Positions 9,987 to 17,965 are shown, counted from the first letter of the stretch. The stretch is 64,000 nt of DNA from Sphingomonas sp. Ag1 (GCF_000980895.1 NZ_LAZX01000092.1:62001-126000); one strand, 5' to 3'. Numbers and translations are program-made. Notes: a model not told the origin generated them from the sequence alone.

Positions 9987-10427
9987 TCAGTTCAGCGAGG
10001 ACGCACGCCGCAAGTCGCGCGCCCGGGTCAGGATGATGTCTTCCAGTTTCTGCGTGGTAGCCGCGGTGACGGGTGCCGCCACCCACTGTCCACCCTGGTT
10101 GACCTCCTTCAGCGCCGCGACGCGCACCGCATCGGCGCGCAGGTCCTGGTCGAGGATCGTGACCGTGACCTTCATCCGCTCATTGGGCGTCTGCGGGTTC
10201 ACATACCAGTCGGTGACGATGACGCCGCCGTTGGAGTCGGTCTGCAGCAGCGGCATGAAGCTGAGCGTGTCGAGCGAGGCGCGCCACAGATAGCTGTTCA
10301 CGCCGATCGTGGTGACACGGCTGGCAGCAAGATCGGTGGAAACCTTCTGCCGGCCACCGCCACAGCCCACGACGGCAAGGGCAGCGCAAACGACCAGCGC
10401 GGAACGCAACGGGCGGAACATGGGCAT
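9987..10427 (-). CDS. DUF3576 family probable lipoprotein
   Basis: A 146-residue protein with an N-terminal hydrophobic signal and lipobox-like VVGCGGG, so probably an exported lipoprotein. The body ([51 protein letters not shown]) matches the alphaproteobacterial DUF3576 family, whose function is unknown and which commonly lies directly upstream of leuS. Start at ATG 10427 (MPMFRPLRS) is chosen because AGGA lies just upstream; ATG 10421 is equally possible. First gene of the leuS-lptE-holA operon, so a link with envelope biogenesis is plausible but only inferred. Confidence 0.85.
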   Translation of the reverse strand: MPMFRPLRSALVVCAALAVVGCGGGRQKVSTDLAASRVTTIGVNSYLWRASLDTLSFMPLLQTDSNGGVIVTDWYVNPQTPNERMKVTVTILDQDLRADAVRVAALKEVNQGGQWVAAPVTAATTQKLEDIILTRARDLRRASSLN

Positions 10428-10625
10428 CGTCCTGATGGAAAACTGGTGACATCGACCTCTACAGAGGCGACCCATTGCCCGCAAGTTCACGGAACCGACG
10501 CATCGCCCGGTCCATTCGTCGCGCATAGTGTGGAAAGCGTGCAACACTCGTCCCAAAAGCAACAAGCCAGCATGGCGGCGTGCGAACGAATCGTGTTAGT
10601 TGCGTTGCAAGGGTCGGAGGGATTC

Positions 10626-11333
10626 GTGATCGCTGTTCGTGCGCTAATTGGTGGGTCTGTCGTGGCGCTTGTCGCCTCGGCGCTCGTCGTTGCGCCGGCG
10701 ATGGGTGCGTCCGAGCTTGATCGCGCCACGACCAAGCGTCCGTCGGCGACCCGTTCGGTGGGTGGCTTTACGCCTGCCGCGGCCGATCCGCGCCTTGCCG
10801 CCGCCTTTGCGCGCAGCGGCCTTGCCGATGGCCAGTTCCGTTTCACCCCGTCCGAGAATCGTCAGGGCAACCGCCCGGTGACCGTGGCGGTGCGTGCCCG
10901 CTCGACGCAGGTTGCCGATGCCGCGCGGACCACCGCGGCCGCGCCGACCGTCGGCCTGGTGCCGGTCGCCTACAACCTTGGCGTATCGGTGGGCTGGAAG
11001 CGGTTCGCCGTGACGGGTGACGTGGCGAAGATCGATCTGGCCGGGCAGCCGGGCAGCCGCGAGGCGGCCGATCTGTCGGTCAGCTATTCGATGCCGCGCT
11101 TCACCGGCCGGGTGAAGGCAGCGGCGGATCGTCCGCTGCCGGGCACCGCGACGCAGATGGTCGAGGAAGCGCCGAGCTACTCGCTGGATGTGGGCGGCTC
11201 CTATTCGCTGACCCGCAACATCGATCTGACCGCCGGCGTGCGCTACAAGTCGGAACGTGAGCGGCTCGCCCGCTTCAACGACGATCGCCGCGACAGCCAG
11301 GCCGTCTACCTGGGCACCGCCTTCCGCTTCTGA
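10626..11333 (+). CDS. probable outer-membrane beta-barrel protein
   Basis: A 235-residue exported protein. Start is GTG 10626, five bases after a strong GGAGG; translation begins MIAVRALIGGSVVALVASAL and has a signal peptide ending near APAMGA. The mature part has alternating strands (YNLGVSVGWKRFAVTGDVAK, ADLSVSYSMPRFTGRVKAA, SLDVGGSYSLTRNIDLTAG, VRYKSERE) and ends TAFRF, a C-terminal Phe typical of barrels handled by the BAM complex. I recognise it only as a sphingomonad-type small barrel and cannot assign a ligand. It stands alone, divergent from DUF3576 and convergent with the ThiE-like gene. Confidence 0.7.
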   Translation: MIAVRALIGGSVVALVASALVVAPAMGASELDRATTKRPSATRSVGGFTPAAADPRLAAAFARSGLADGQFRFTPSENRQGNRPVTVAVRARSTQVADAARTTAAAPTVGLVPVAYNLGVSVGWKRFAVTGDVAKIDLAGQPGSREAADLSVSYSMPRFTGRVKAAADRPLPGTATQMVEEAPSYSLDVGGSYSLTRNIDLTAGVRYKSERERLARFNDDRRDSQAVYLGTAFRF

Positions 11334-11372
11334 CGATCGCGCGGCGTGGGTTACGTCGCGATGACTCGCTGA

Positions 11373-11903
11373 TCAGTCCAGCCAGGCGTCGATCGCCGCC
11401 CAGCCATCGAAATTTGCGCTTTGTCGGAAACGGCGCGCGTCCATGCCGCCAAGCGCGATCCGCCGCATCGGCAAGGCGCGGGCGAGCGCTGCCGCACGCG
11501 CCATCCCCAACCCCCGCCCGCCCGGGTGGGAGCGCGTGGCGAAGACCGGCGATACGAAGGCGATTGCAGCGCCAGCGCGGCGCGCGGCGCGTGCATCGTG
11601 CCGATCATGGACCGGCCAGGTGACGAACGCCCGGGACGCGCCGCGATGCACCCCCATCTCGCCCGGCAATGCCACCTCGCCGGCGCGCACCAGTACAAGC
11701 CCGCGCGACCGCGCCAGCCGCAGCAGGCGGGCGAACAGCCGCCGCCGCTGCGCCAGCGGGGTGCGATGATGGCGAAAGACGATCCCTGCCCCGCGCGGCA
11801 GGCGTTGGACGGCGTGCCACAGCCGCTTCCCCATCCGCTCGTCCGTCATCAACCAGATGCTGGGAATCGGCCGGGTGGTCGGGACAGGCTGGCGGCGCGG
11901 CAT
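11373..11903 (-). CDS. ThiE/TenI-like thiamine phosphate synthase family protein, short
   Basis: A 176-residue TIM-barrel-like protein starting MPRRQPVPTTRPIPSIWLMT. It keeps IWLMTDERM (strand 1), GIVFRHHRTP, a LVLVRAGEVALPG stretch, IAFVSPVFATRSHPGG (equivalent to the S-P-V-F-x-T-x-S block of ThiE) and IALGGMD near the end. True ThiE proteins have about 210 residues. The shorter length and the replaced thiazole/pyrimidine-site blocks make this a divergent family member, possibly not a thiamine phosphate synthase. Its start codon is only 22 bp from the divergent yggS start, so the two share a very compact promoter region or rely on promoters inside each other. Confidence 0.72.
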   Translation of the reverse strand: MPRRQPVPTTRPIPSIWLMTDERMGKRLWHAVQRLPRGAGIVFRHHRTPLAQRRRLFARLLRLARSRGLVLVRAGEVALPGEMGVHRGASRAFVTWPVHDRHDARAARRAGAAIAFVSPVFATRSHPGGRGLGMARAAALARALPMRRIALGGMDARRFRQSANFDGWAAIDAWLD

Positions 11904-11925
11904 CCGCCTGCCTATAGCGCGGGCG

Positions 11926-12603
11926 ATGCACGCCGACGACCGTCTCGCCGCGATCACCACCCGCATCGCGCACGCCGCCAAGCTCGCCCGCCGCAGGGCG
12001 AGCGATGTGACGCTGATCGCCGTTTCCAAGACGCATGGGGCCGAGGCCATCGTGCCACTGCTGGAGGCCGGCCAGCGCCATTTCGGTGAGAACAGGGTGC
12101 AGGAGGCGGCCGCCAAATGGCCGGCGCTGCGCGAGCAATTTCCCGACGTCACGCTGCACCTGATCGGCCAGCTGCAATCGAACAAGGCGGCCGATGCCGT
12201 GGCGCTGGCCGACGTGATCCACGCCGTCGATCGGCCCTCACTGGTCGGCGCGCTGGGCCGCGCGATGGATGCGCAGGATCGTCGTCTGCCCTGCTTCGTT
12301 CAGGTGAATATCGGCGAGGAGCCGCAAAAGGGCGGGTGCGCGATCGACGACCTGCCCGCGCTGCTTGCCGAGGCGCGGCAGGCGGACCTGCCGGTCGCCG
12401 GGTTGATGTGCATTCCCCCGATCGGGGTCGATGCCGCGCCTTATTTCGCGCTCTTGGCGAAGCTGGCGCGTGAGGAAGGACTAACGGGCCTCAGCATGGG
12501 GATGTCGGATGATTTCGAGACGGCGGTGATGATCGGCGCCACACATGTGCGCATCGGGTCGGCACTGTTCGGCGCTCGCACCCAGCCGGAGGCGGCCGCA
12601 TGA
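11926..12603 (+). CDS. YggS/PLPBP family pyridoxal phosphate homeostasis protein
   Basis: A single-domain PLP-binding TIM-barrel protein that buffers cellular PLP and has no known catalytic turnover. The 225-residue protein shows the PLP lysine in LIAVSKTHGAEAIVPLLEAG, followed by FGENRVQEA, then LHLIGQLQSNKA, VNIGEEPQKGG, LMCIPP and the phosphate-binding end LSMGMSDDFETAVMIGATHV with RIGSALFG. Start ATG 11926 fits the family N terminus; longer in-frame starts would run into the divergent gene. Its stop overlaps the HAD gene by four bases, so the two are co-translated. pdxJ, a PLP synthesis gene, is elsewhere in the window. Confidence 0.93.
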   Translation: MHADDRLAAITTRIAHAAKLARRRASDVTLIAVSKTHGAEAIVPLLEAGQRHFGENRVQEAAAKWPALREQFPDVTLHLIGQLQSNKAADAVALADVIHAVDRPSLVGALGRAMDAQDRRLPCFVQVNIGEEPQKGGCAIDDLPALLAEARQADLPVAGLMCIPPIGVDAAPYFALLAKLAREEGLTGLSMGMSDDFETAVMIGATHVRIGSALFGARTQPEAAA

Positions 12604-13280
12604 TCGATTTTGACGCGCTGCTTTTCGATTTCGATGGCGTGCTGATCGAGAGCGAGTTTCTCGGCAACAAGCATATCGCCGACTTCCTGACCGCAAACGG
12701 CCATCCGATCACGCCGGAGGAATCGATGGCCCGCTTCATGGGGCTGGCCGGCCAGGACTTCCTCAACCGTGTGGAGGATTTCATCGGCGGCCCGCTGCCC
12801 GCCAATTGGAACGAGGCGCGTCTGGCCGAGAATGAGCGCGTCCTGCTGGAAGGCGTCGAAGAGGTCGTGGGGGCGGTTGCCTTTGTTCGATCGCTGCCGG
12901 CCGACCTGCCCAAGGCGGTTGTCTCGTCCAGCTCGACACGGTGGATCAGCACGCACCTGCGCCACCTGGGGCTGGAAGACGTGTTCGGCGATCATCTATA
13001 TTCCGGGGGAGAGCATGTCGCCCGCGGCAAGCCGGCGCCCGACCTGTATTTGCATGGCGCGGCGCAGCTGGGCGTGCCGATCGAACGCTGCGTGATCCTG
13101 GAGGATTCGCCCGTTGGCGCGACCGGCGCGGTCGCCAGCGGTGCACATGTGATTGGCCTGTGCGCCGGCAGCCATTGCGCGCTTGGGCATGACGAGCGGC
13201 TGCGCAAGATTGGCGTCCACACGATCGCGCACGATTTCGAGGGCGTCCGCCGCGTGCTCGGCCTGCCGGCGAGCGCGTAA
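12600..13280 (+). CDS. HAD-superfamily hydrolase (beta-phosphoglucomutase/phosphatase-like)
   Basis: A 226-residue HAD protein of subfamily IA type. Motif I is LLFDFDGVLIESE (nucleophile and acid/base Asp), a helical cap follows, motif II is VVSSSSTRW, and motif III/IV are GKPAPDLYLHGAAQLG and VILEDSPVGATGAVASG. These are the residues of an active Mg-dependent phosphatase or phosphoglucomutase. The substrate (sugar phosphate, phosphoglycolate or similar) cannot be read from sequence. Overlap of four bases with yggS suggests a two-gene operon. Confidence 0.88.
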   Translation: MIDFDALLFDFDGVLIESEFLGNKHIADFLTANGHPITPEESMARFMGLAGQDFLNRVEDFIGGPLPANWNEARLAENERVLLEGVEEVVGAVAFVRSLPADLPKAVVSSSSTRWISTHLRHLGLEDVFGDHLYSGGEHVARGKPAPDLYLHGAAQLGVPIERCVILEDSPVGATGAVASGAHVIGLCAGSHCALGHDERLRKIGVHTIAHDFEGVRRVLGLPASA

Positions 13281-13316
13281 GCCCGCCAGCACCGCGGCGC
13301 GCCTACGCCGTATCGG

Positions 13317-14381
13317 TCAGAGCTGGTGGCCAGTCCGGTCGCGCTTGGTGGCGAGGTAATGTTCGTTGTGCGGGTTGGTCGGCAGGAAATGCGGCACCCG
13401 CTCGACCACCTTGATGCCATGCGCCTCCAGCCCCTGCACCTTGCCGGGGTTGTTGGTCAGCAGCCGGATCTCGCGCTGGCCGAGCAGGTCGAGCATCCGC
13501 GCCGCGACACCGAAATCACGCGCGTCAATCGCGAAGCCGAGGCGGGTATTGGCGTCGACCGTGTCGAAGCCCTGATCCTGCAGCGCATAGGCGCGCAGCT
13601 TGTTGACGAGGCCGATTCCCCGCCCCTCCTGCCGCAGGTACAAGAGGATGCCCCAGCCGGCCTGGGCGATCACCTTCAACGCGGCGTCGAGCTGTGGCCC
13701 GCAATCGCATTTCAGGCTGCCCAGCGCGTCGCCAGTCAGGCATTCGCTGTGCAGCCGCACCAGCGGCGGCTGACCGTTGGGCGCGCCGATCAGCAGCGCG
13801 ACGTGTTCGCCCGGTCCCTCCGGTGTGCGGAAGGCGACGATCTCCGCATCCTCGGCATGGGCGACCGGCAGACGCGCGCGCGCGGCGATGCCGAGGCGTA
13901 TCGCGTCCTCGTGCGCATCGATATCTGCTGCGGTCAGCGTGACCTCGGCCGGGCCATCCGGGCGGACGAAGAAGGCCGGCAGCATCCCCGCGACCCGCGC
14001 GAGCCGCAGCGCCGCGCGTGCATCGTCGGGGGAGACCACCTCGATCGCACGGAACGGCCCTTTCAGCGGCGTCGCGAGATCAAGCTGAGGATCGGCCAGC
14101 GCGGTCCCGCCGGCAAAATCGATCCACGGCGCACGATCGACCAGCACCGGCGCGTCGGGCACGGCAGCCTCGCGCTGATTGGCGAGCTTCAGCGTCTCCG
14201 CACGGCCAGCGGAGAGCAGCACGGGCGCGTCAGCCGTGGGATCGAAGGCCTCCAGCCGCAGCGCGTCGGCAGTTTCGATCGGCAGAAGCGCAAGCGCACC
14301 GATACGGATCGGCCACCCGCGTCGGAGGGCGTCAATCGCCCGCGCCGCCGCCTTGGAATCGGGCTGGCGCGCGCCGGTCAA
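13317..14381 (-). CDS. ribA: GTP cyclohydrolase II with degenerate N-terminal extension
   Basis: Catalyses the first step of riboflavin synthesis from GTP. The C-terminal half is a typical RibA: VRLHSECLTGDALGSLKCDC holds the three zinc cysteines, YLRQEGRGIGLVNKLRAYAL the GTP-site Arg/Glu residues, and LLTNNPGKVQGLEAHGIKV the late block. The N-terminal 150 residues occupy the place of DHBP synthase in RibBA but lack recognisable RibB catalytic motifs, as seen in other alphaproteobacteria. TTG 14381 is proposed as start because it overlaps the xth stop (TTGA) with GGAG upstream; a longer frame would start inside xth. Confidence 0.88.
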   Translation of the reverse strand: MTGARQPDSKAAARAIDALRRGWPIRIGALALLPIETADALRLEAFDPTADAPVLLSAGRAETLKLANQREAAVPDAPVLVDRAPWIDFAGGTALADPQLDLATPLKGPFRAIEVVSPDDARAALRLARVAGMLPAFFVRPDGPAEVTLTAADIDAHEDAIRLGIAARARLPVAHAEDAEIVAFRTPEGPGEHVALLIGAPNGQPPLVRLHSECLTGDALGSLKCDCGPQLDAALKVIAQAGWGILLYLRQEGRGIGLVNKLRAYALQDQGFDTVDANTRLGFAIDARDFGVAARMLDLLGQREIRLLTNNPGKVQGLEAHGIKVVERVPHFLPTNPHNEHYLATKRDRTGHQL

Positions 14382-15160
14382 AAGTCGAACTCCGTCATGA
14401 TCGGTACGTGATCGGAAGGCTTGAGCCAGCTGCGGCACGCCTCGAACACCTGATGCGATCGTGCCGCCTCAGCCACGTCGCTGGTCGCCCACATGTGATC
14501 GAGGCGCCGGCCGCGATCATTCTTGGTCCAGTCGGGCGAGCGATAGCTCCACCAGGTATGGAGCCGCGCCGGGGCGGGGTAGAAATGCCGGCCAAGATCG
14601 ACCCAGCTGTTGGATTGCTGCAGCCGGCCGAGCGCCTCGACCTCCACCGGGGTATGGCTGACCACCTTGAGCAATGCCTTGTGGCTCCACACGTCGGACG
14701 GCAGCGGCGCGATGTTGAAATCGCCGGTCAGGATAGTTGGGCAGTTGAGCGAGGCGGACCATTCGGTCATGCGCTGCACGAAATCGAGCTTCTGCCCGAA
14801 CTTCGGGTTCACCTCCCGGTCGGGTACGTCGCCGCCGGCCGGCACATAGACATTTTCCAGCCGTACCCCGTTAGGCAAGCGAACGCCGATATGCCGGGCC
14901 TCGCGATTGGCCTGCCAATCGAAACGATCGTCTTCGGCCAGCGGCACGCGGCTGATGATCGCGACGCCGTGATGCATCCGCTGCCCGTGGATCAGGACAT
15001 GATCATAGCCCAGCGCGCGGAAGCTGGCGGCGGGGAAATCCGCATCGATGACCTTGGTTTCCTGAAGGCACAGGATGTCGGGCGCCGCCTCCCGAAGGAA
15101 TTGCTCGACAATGTCGAGGCGGAAGCGAACCGAATTGATGTTCCAGCTGACGATCTTCAC
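14378..15160 (-). CDS. xth: exodeoxyribonuclease III (AP endonuclease family)
   Basis: Mg-dependent 3'-5' exonuclease and AP endonuclease of base-excision repair. The 260-residue protein starts MKIVSWNINSVRFRLDIVEQ and has the metal ligand in DILCLQETKV. Further blocks are YDHVLIHGQRMHHGVAIISR, ILTGDFNIAPLPSDVW, LHTWWSYRSPDWTKNDRGRR and, at the end, SDHVPIMTEF with the catalytic Asp-His pair. All catalytic residues are in place and length is normal. It is the upstream partner of ribA (TTGA overlap). Confidence 0.95.
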   Translation of the reverse strand: MKIVSWNINSVRFRLDIVEQFLREAAPDILCLQETKVIDADFPAASFRALGYDHVLIHGQRMHHGVAIISRVPLAEDDRFDWQANREARHIGVRLPNGVRLENVYVPAGGDVPDREVNPKFGQKLDFVQRMTEWSASLNCPTILTGDFNIAPLPSDVWSHKALLKVVSHTPVEVEALGRLQQSNSWVDLGRHFYPAPARLHTWWSYRSPDWTKNDRGRRLDHMWATSDVAEAARSHQVFEACRSWLKPSDHVPIMTEFDF

Positions 15161-15246
15161 GCCAGTGGCTGTAGCGGGAGGCTGCGCCGCTCACAACCGA
15201 TCGGCCGATACCCCGTAGCGCGCCGCGAGAGTAGAACCCGCGGAAA

Positions 15247-15284
15247 AGGAAAGGCCCTCGCTCCGGGGGCATGGAGCGAGGGCC
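15247..15284 (-). terminator. intrinsic terminator, minus strand
   Basis: A perfect 12-bp stem (arms 15253-15264 and 15273-15284, GGCCCTCGCTCC / GGAGCGAGGGCC) with an 8-nt loop. On the minus strand it is followed by TTTCCTTTTCC. It lies 140 nt beyond the lolA stop codon, so it ends either a long lolA 3' UTR or a separate small RNA. Upstream of xth, it also insulates that gene. The rest of 15161-15424 has no open frame I can support. Confidence 0.8.
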
Positions 15285-15424
15285 GACCTGGCGTTCGTCA
15301 CGCAGGGGGAGTGTGGAACATTGTCCGGGCAACAGGGGGAAAATCCCGGATCGCCCCACATCCGCACCTCATGTTCTAGAATCACATACCTGTCGCCTAG
15401 ATGAACGGAATCTATCTAAATCAA

Positions 15425-16033
15425 TCAGCTGCGCGGGCTGGTCCTCCGTGGATCGTTCCAGCGGAACGTTCCATCGCTCACCGGCACGTTGAAGCGCTGA
15501 TTATCGAGCCGGATGGTCGTGCGATTACCCTGGCTGTCGAGCGTCACCCAGCCCTGCAGCATGAGCCCACCCGGGGCTGACGCGTCGCGCGCGAAGACCA
15601 TGGTGATACGACCATATTCAGGGTGTTTGGGGTCATAGCCCTCCACCGACAGCACGCGGGGGTCCGCGCCCGGGATCACCTTGGCATAACGGCTGATATC
15701 GCGATCCGGGTTGATCAGCACGCCGAGCGGCGAATTGGTGATCGGCCAGCGCTGCACCTGACGCACCGAATAGTCGATGAAGGTCAGCGCCTTACCGTCG
15801 CCGACGACCAGGATCGGTACGCTCTTTTCATATTGGAAGCGGATCTTGCCCGGCTTCTTGAGCGACAGCGTGCCGGTCACCGTCTTGCCGGCGCGGTCGG
15901 TCTGCGTGAAATTCGCCGTCATCGTGTTGACCGCGCGCAGATGGTTCTGGACCTGCGCCAGATCACCCGATTGCGCGGCTGCGGGCGCAGCGATGACGAC
16001 CGCAACAGCAAATGGCACCACAAATTTCACCAT
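15425..16033 (-). CDS. lolA: outer-membrane lipoprotein carrier LolA-like protein
   Basis: Periplasmic carrier of the LolA fold, which shuttles lipoproteins from LolCDE to the outer membrane. The 202-residue protein has a signal peptide (MVKFVVPFAVAVVIAAPAAA, cleavage near AQS). Typical LolA blocks follow: VNTMTANFTQTDRAGKTVTG, LSLKKPGKIRFQYEKSVPI, VGDGKALTFIDYSVRQVQRW and ITMVFARDASAPGGLMLQGW. The start at 16033 follows GGGAGAG; an upstream in-frame Met lacks a good site. Monocistronic as far as can be seen, with a far-downstream terminator. Confidence 0.87.
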   Translation of the reverse strand: MVKFVVPFAVAVVIAAPAAAQSGDLAQVQNHLRAVNTMTANFTQTDRAGKTVTGTLSLKKPGKIRFQYEKSVPILVVGDGKALTFIDYSVRQVQRWPITNSPLGVLINPDRDISRYAKVIPGADPRVLSVEGYDPKHPEYGRITMVFARDASAPGGLMLQGWVTLDSQGNRTTIRLDNQRFNVPVSDGTFRWNDPRRTSPRS

Positions 16034-16066
16034 GACTCTCCCGTTGGTCACTGCGCGGCGTATCGG

Positions 16067-16101
16067 CCGGAGGGGTTGAACGCGTGGTGAACCCCCTCCG
16101 G
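16067..16101. terminator. strong hairpin between terC and lolA, no T tract
   Basis: Arms CCGGAGGGGTT (16067-16077) and AACCCCCTCCGG (16090-16101) form an almost perfect stem of about 11 bp around a 12-nt loop, directly after the terC-like gene on the minus strand and 34 bp before the lolA start. No T run follows on either strand, so it could be a Rho-assisted terminator, an mRNA-stabilising 3' end, or part of the lolA leader. Confidence 0.45.
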
Positions 16102-16127
16102 TTCCCGTCAGCCGAAGCGATCGCGGC

Positions 16128-16859
16128 TCAGAACAGGGTGATGATGCCGACCGTCTCGCCCGTGCCGACCCAGCCTTCGTAGATCATCTTGAACGCAACG
16201 AAGACGATCACGGCGAGGCCGATATAGGCGATCCAACGATAGCGGCCGATGATGCGGGCGATGAAATTCGCGGCCAACCCCATCAGCGCGACCGACAGGA
16301 TCAGGCCAACGACGAGGATGCCGGGATGCTCGCGCGCGGCACCCGCGACGGCGAGAACGTTGTCGAGGCTCATCGACACGTCGGCAATGGCAACCGCCCA
16401 GGCGGCCGACGCGAACGACCGCGCGGGCGCGAGGCCCGACCGCTCGTCGCCCTCGATCTCTTCCGAGCCTGCGTTGATGTGCGAATCGGCCCGTAATTCA
16501 CGCCAGAATTTCCAGCTGACCCACAAGAGCAGCAGGCCGCCGGCAAAGATCAGGCCGACGATTCCCATCAGCCATGTCACCACCAGCGCAAAGGCGATGC
16601 GCAGCACGAGGGCGGCGATAATGCCGATCAGGATGACCTTCTTGCGCTGTTCGGCGGGCAGGCCCGCGGCGAGCGCCCCGACGACGACCGCATTGTCGCC
16701 GGCCAGCACCAGATCGATCATCAGCACCTGACCGAAGGCGGCCAGCGCCGCAGGCTCGGAGAGGTTCGAAAAATCGGCAAGGATATGCTGCCAGATGTCA
16801 CCCAGCGAGCCGGGCCCCTGTATGGCAGCAGCCGCTTGAGCAAGAAGAGTGAGGATCAA
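16128..16859 (-). CDS. TerC family integral membrane protein (YjbE type)
   Basis: A 243-residue membrane protein with about seven hydrophobic segments. It has the two acidic in-membrane motifs of the TerC family, MIDLVLAGDNAVVVGALAAG near residue 50 and DVSMSLDNVLAVAGAA near residue 165. The family is linked to metal-ion homeostasis (Mn2+ export in several members) and tellurite resistance. A hydrophilic loop (about residues 125-150) separates the halves. The best start is TTG 16859 with GGAG nine bases upstream; there is no suitable ATG. I searched upstream for a yybP-ykoY Mn riboswitch and did not recognise one. Confidence 0.88.
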   Translation of the reverse strand: MILTLLAQAAAAIQGPGSLGDIWQHILADFSNLSEPAALAAFGQVLMIDLVLAGDNAVVVGALAAGLPAEQRKKVILIGIIAALVLRIAFALVVTWLMGIVGLIFAGGLLLLWVSWKFWRELRADSHINAGSEEIEGDERSGLAPARSFASAAWAVAIADVSMSLDNVLAVAGAAREHPGILVVGLILSVALMGLAANFIARIIGRYRWIAYIGLAVIVFVAFKMIYEGWVGTGETVGIITLF

Positions 16860-17016
16860 CGCAAAGGCTCCGGCATGGCTGGTGGTGGAACGGTCCTGAA
16901 CCGCCCCGGTTGCGCCACGTCGTTATCCCAGCGCAACAGCGTCCGCCAGCGTCGGCTGATATCCGCCGATCAGGAGGCACTCCGCCCGCCTCGAACGAAC
17001 AAAGCCGCGCTTGGCG

Positions 17017-17511
17017 TCAGTCACGCCCGGTCAGCGCGCGCTCCGGATCGAGCAGGCTGAGGCGAGCGCCCTCTCCTGCGGCGGCCGCGTCGTGCCAGCG
17101 CCACAACACGAGGTTACGGCCACCGCGATGCTGCGCCGAGGGAACCAGCGCGCCTTGCGCCCCTGCGGCGATCAGCTTGCTCGCGAGCGCCCAGCTTGGC
17201 GGCGTCTTGCGGTCGATCATGTGGATCTGCCGCCACAAGGCAAGGGTGATGGCCGGATCTGCGTCACCGAGGTCAGCGATTGAATCCGCCGCGACGTCAA
17301 AGGCGACGAGCGTTCCGGGGCGCACCAGATCCTGGTGCATCTCCTGAATCGCGGTGTTGTAATCCGCCGACAGATACAGCGCCGGCGTGCCGACCGGATT
17401 CCAGCGGCCACCGGTCAGGTGCGATCCACTGTCATAGGGGCGCCGCTGCCACCGGACCCCCAGCATGCGCCAGAAGCGTCCGGTGAGCGGGAGAAGCGGC
17501 TGGTGCGGCAC
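17017..17511 (-). CDS. RES-domain toxin of a type II toxin-antitoxin pair
   Basis: A 164-residue protein with the RES domain fold, related to ADP-ribosyltransferases. Characterised members (MbcT, ParT) degrade NAD+ or modify PRPP synthetase. The motif residues are R36 in SHLTGGRWNPVGTPALYLS, E57 in AIQEMHQ and S125 in ALVPSAQHRGGRN, the Arg-Glu-Ser trio that names the family. Start is GTG 17511, 27 bp after the antitoxin stop, and no in-frame ATG fits better. It lies downstream of its antitoxin in the normal antitoxin-first order. All key residues are kept, so it should be active. Confidence 0.88.
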   Translation of the reverse strand: MPHQPLLPLTGRFWRMLGVRWQRRPYDSGSHLTGGRWNPVGTPALYLSADYNTAIQEMHQDLVRPGTLVAFDVAADSIADLGDADPAITLALWRQIHMIDRKTPPSWALASKLIAAGAQGALVPSAQHRGGRNLVLWRWHDAAAAGEGARLSLLDPERALTGRD

Positions 17512-17537
17512 GGGAGCGTCCGATCGCCCGGGCGAGA

Positions 17538-17888
17538 TCAGGCGTAGCTACCCTGATCCATGCTTTCGAGCGTCCACATGACCGCATCGGCACGGCCGGC
17601 CTCCACCAGTTCCTCCGCCGTCTTGCCGAAGCCGGCGATCGGCTGATGCTTGAACCAGATGATCGCCCGCCCCTCGTCGCCCGCCAGTTCCGCGGCGCGC
17701 GCGATGATGCGGGCAATCTCGCCCAGCTTCGTCTGCACGGCGGGGCTGTCGGGACGGGCCGCCATGGTGTTGCGGTTCAGATGTGCCAGCTTCGCCAGAC
17801 GCGACATCGGCAGGCGCAGCCGCTCCGCCATGCGGCGGGGGGCAATCAGGTCCTGGTCGCGGATGTCGTCGAGGAAAGCGGCAAGCAT
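17538..17888 (-). CDS. Xre/MbcA/ParS-type antitoxin (DUF2384)
   Basis: A 116-residue antitoxin that precedes the RES toxin. The N-terminal half (MSRLAKLAHLNRNTMAARPD) looks like the Xre-type helical DNA-binding part. The C-terminal half (AAELAGDEGRAIIWFKHQPI, FGKTAEELVEAGRADAVMWT) is the toxin-binding DUF2384 region, which pushes its C-terminal segment into the RES active site. The ATG is preceded by AAGGAG at a good distance. A promoter with good boxes lies directly upstream; its short leader and a palindromic ATGCAT suggest autoregulation by the complex. Not related in function to the chromosomal parS DNA sites despite the family name. Confidence 0.87.
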   Translation of the reverse strand: MLAAFLDDIRDQDLIAPRRMAERLRLPMSRLAKLAHLNRNTMAARPDSPAVQTKLGEIARIIARAAELAGDEGRAIIWFKHQPIAGFGKTAEELVEAGRADAVMWTLESMDQGSYA

Positions 17889-17907
17889 GAGTGCACTCCT
17901 TGCCTCA

Positions 17908-17936
17908 TATATGCATCACTATGTGCCTCGGTTCAA
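17908..17936 (-). promoter_or_regulatory. promoter of the Xre/RES operon
   Basis: On the minus strand TTGAAC (17931-17936) and CATATA (17908-17913) are separated by exactly 17 bp, close to sigma-70 consensus. The predicted start lies near 17901, giving a leader of about 13 nt that is little more than the AGGAGT ribosome binding site. GAGGCA occurs twice around the -10 box, a possible antitoxin operator. Confidence 0.6.
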
Positions 17937-17965
17937 TGAACCCGGAGATTTCGGGCGGGCGCCGG

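Noticed and set aside
7733..10036. A very long open frame on the plus strand opposite leuS (767 codons)
   Set aside because: It mirrors the codon positions of leuS in GC-rich DNA, has no recognisable domain, and leuS is complete on the other strand. The same applies to long frames opposite glnD, the carboxylase alpha subunit and the TonB receptor.
16860..17016. yybP-ykoY manganese riboswitch upstream of the TerC-family gene
   Set aside because: This riboswitch often precedes such genes, but I could not find its conserved loop sequences or the expected helices here.
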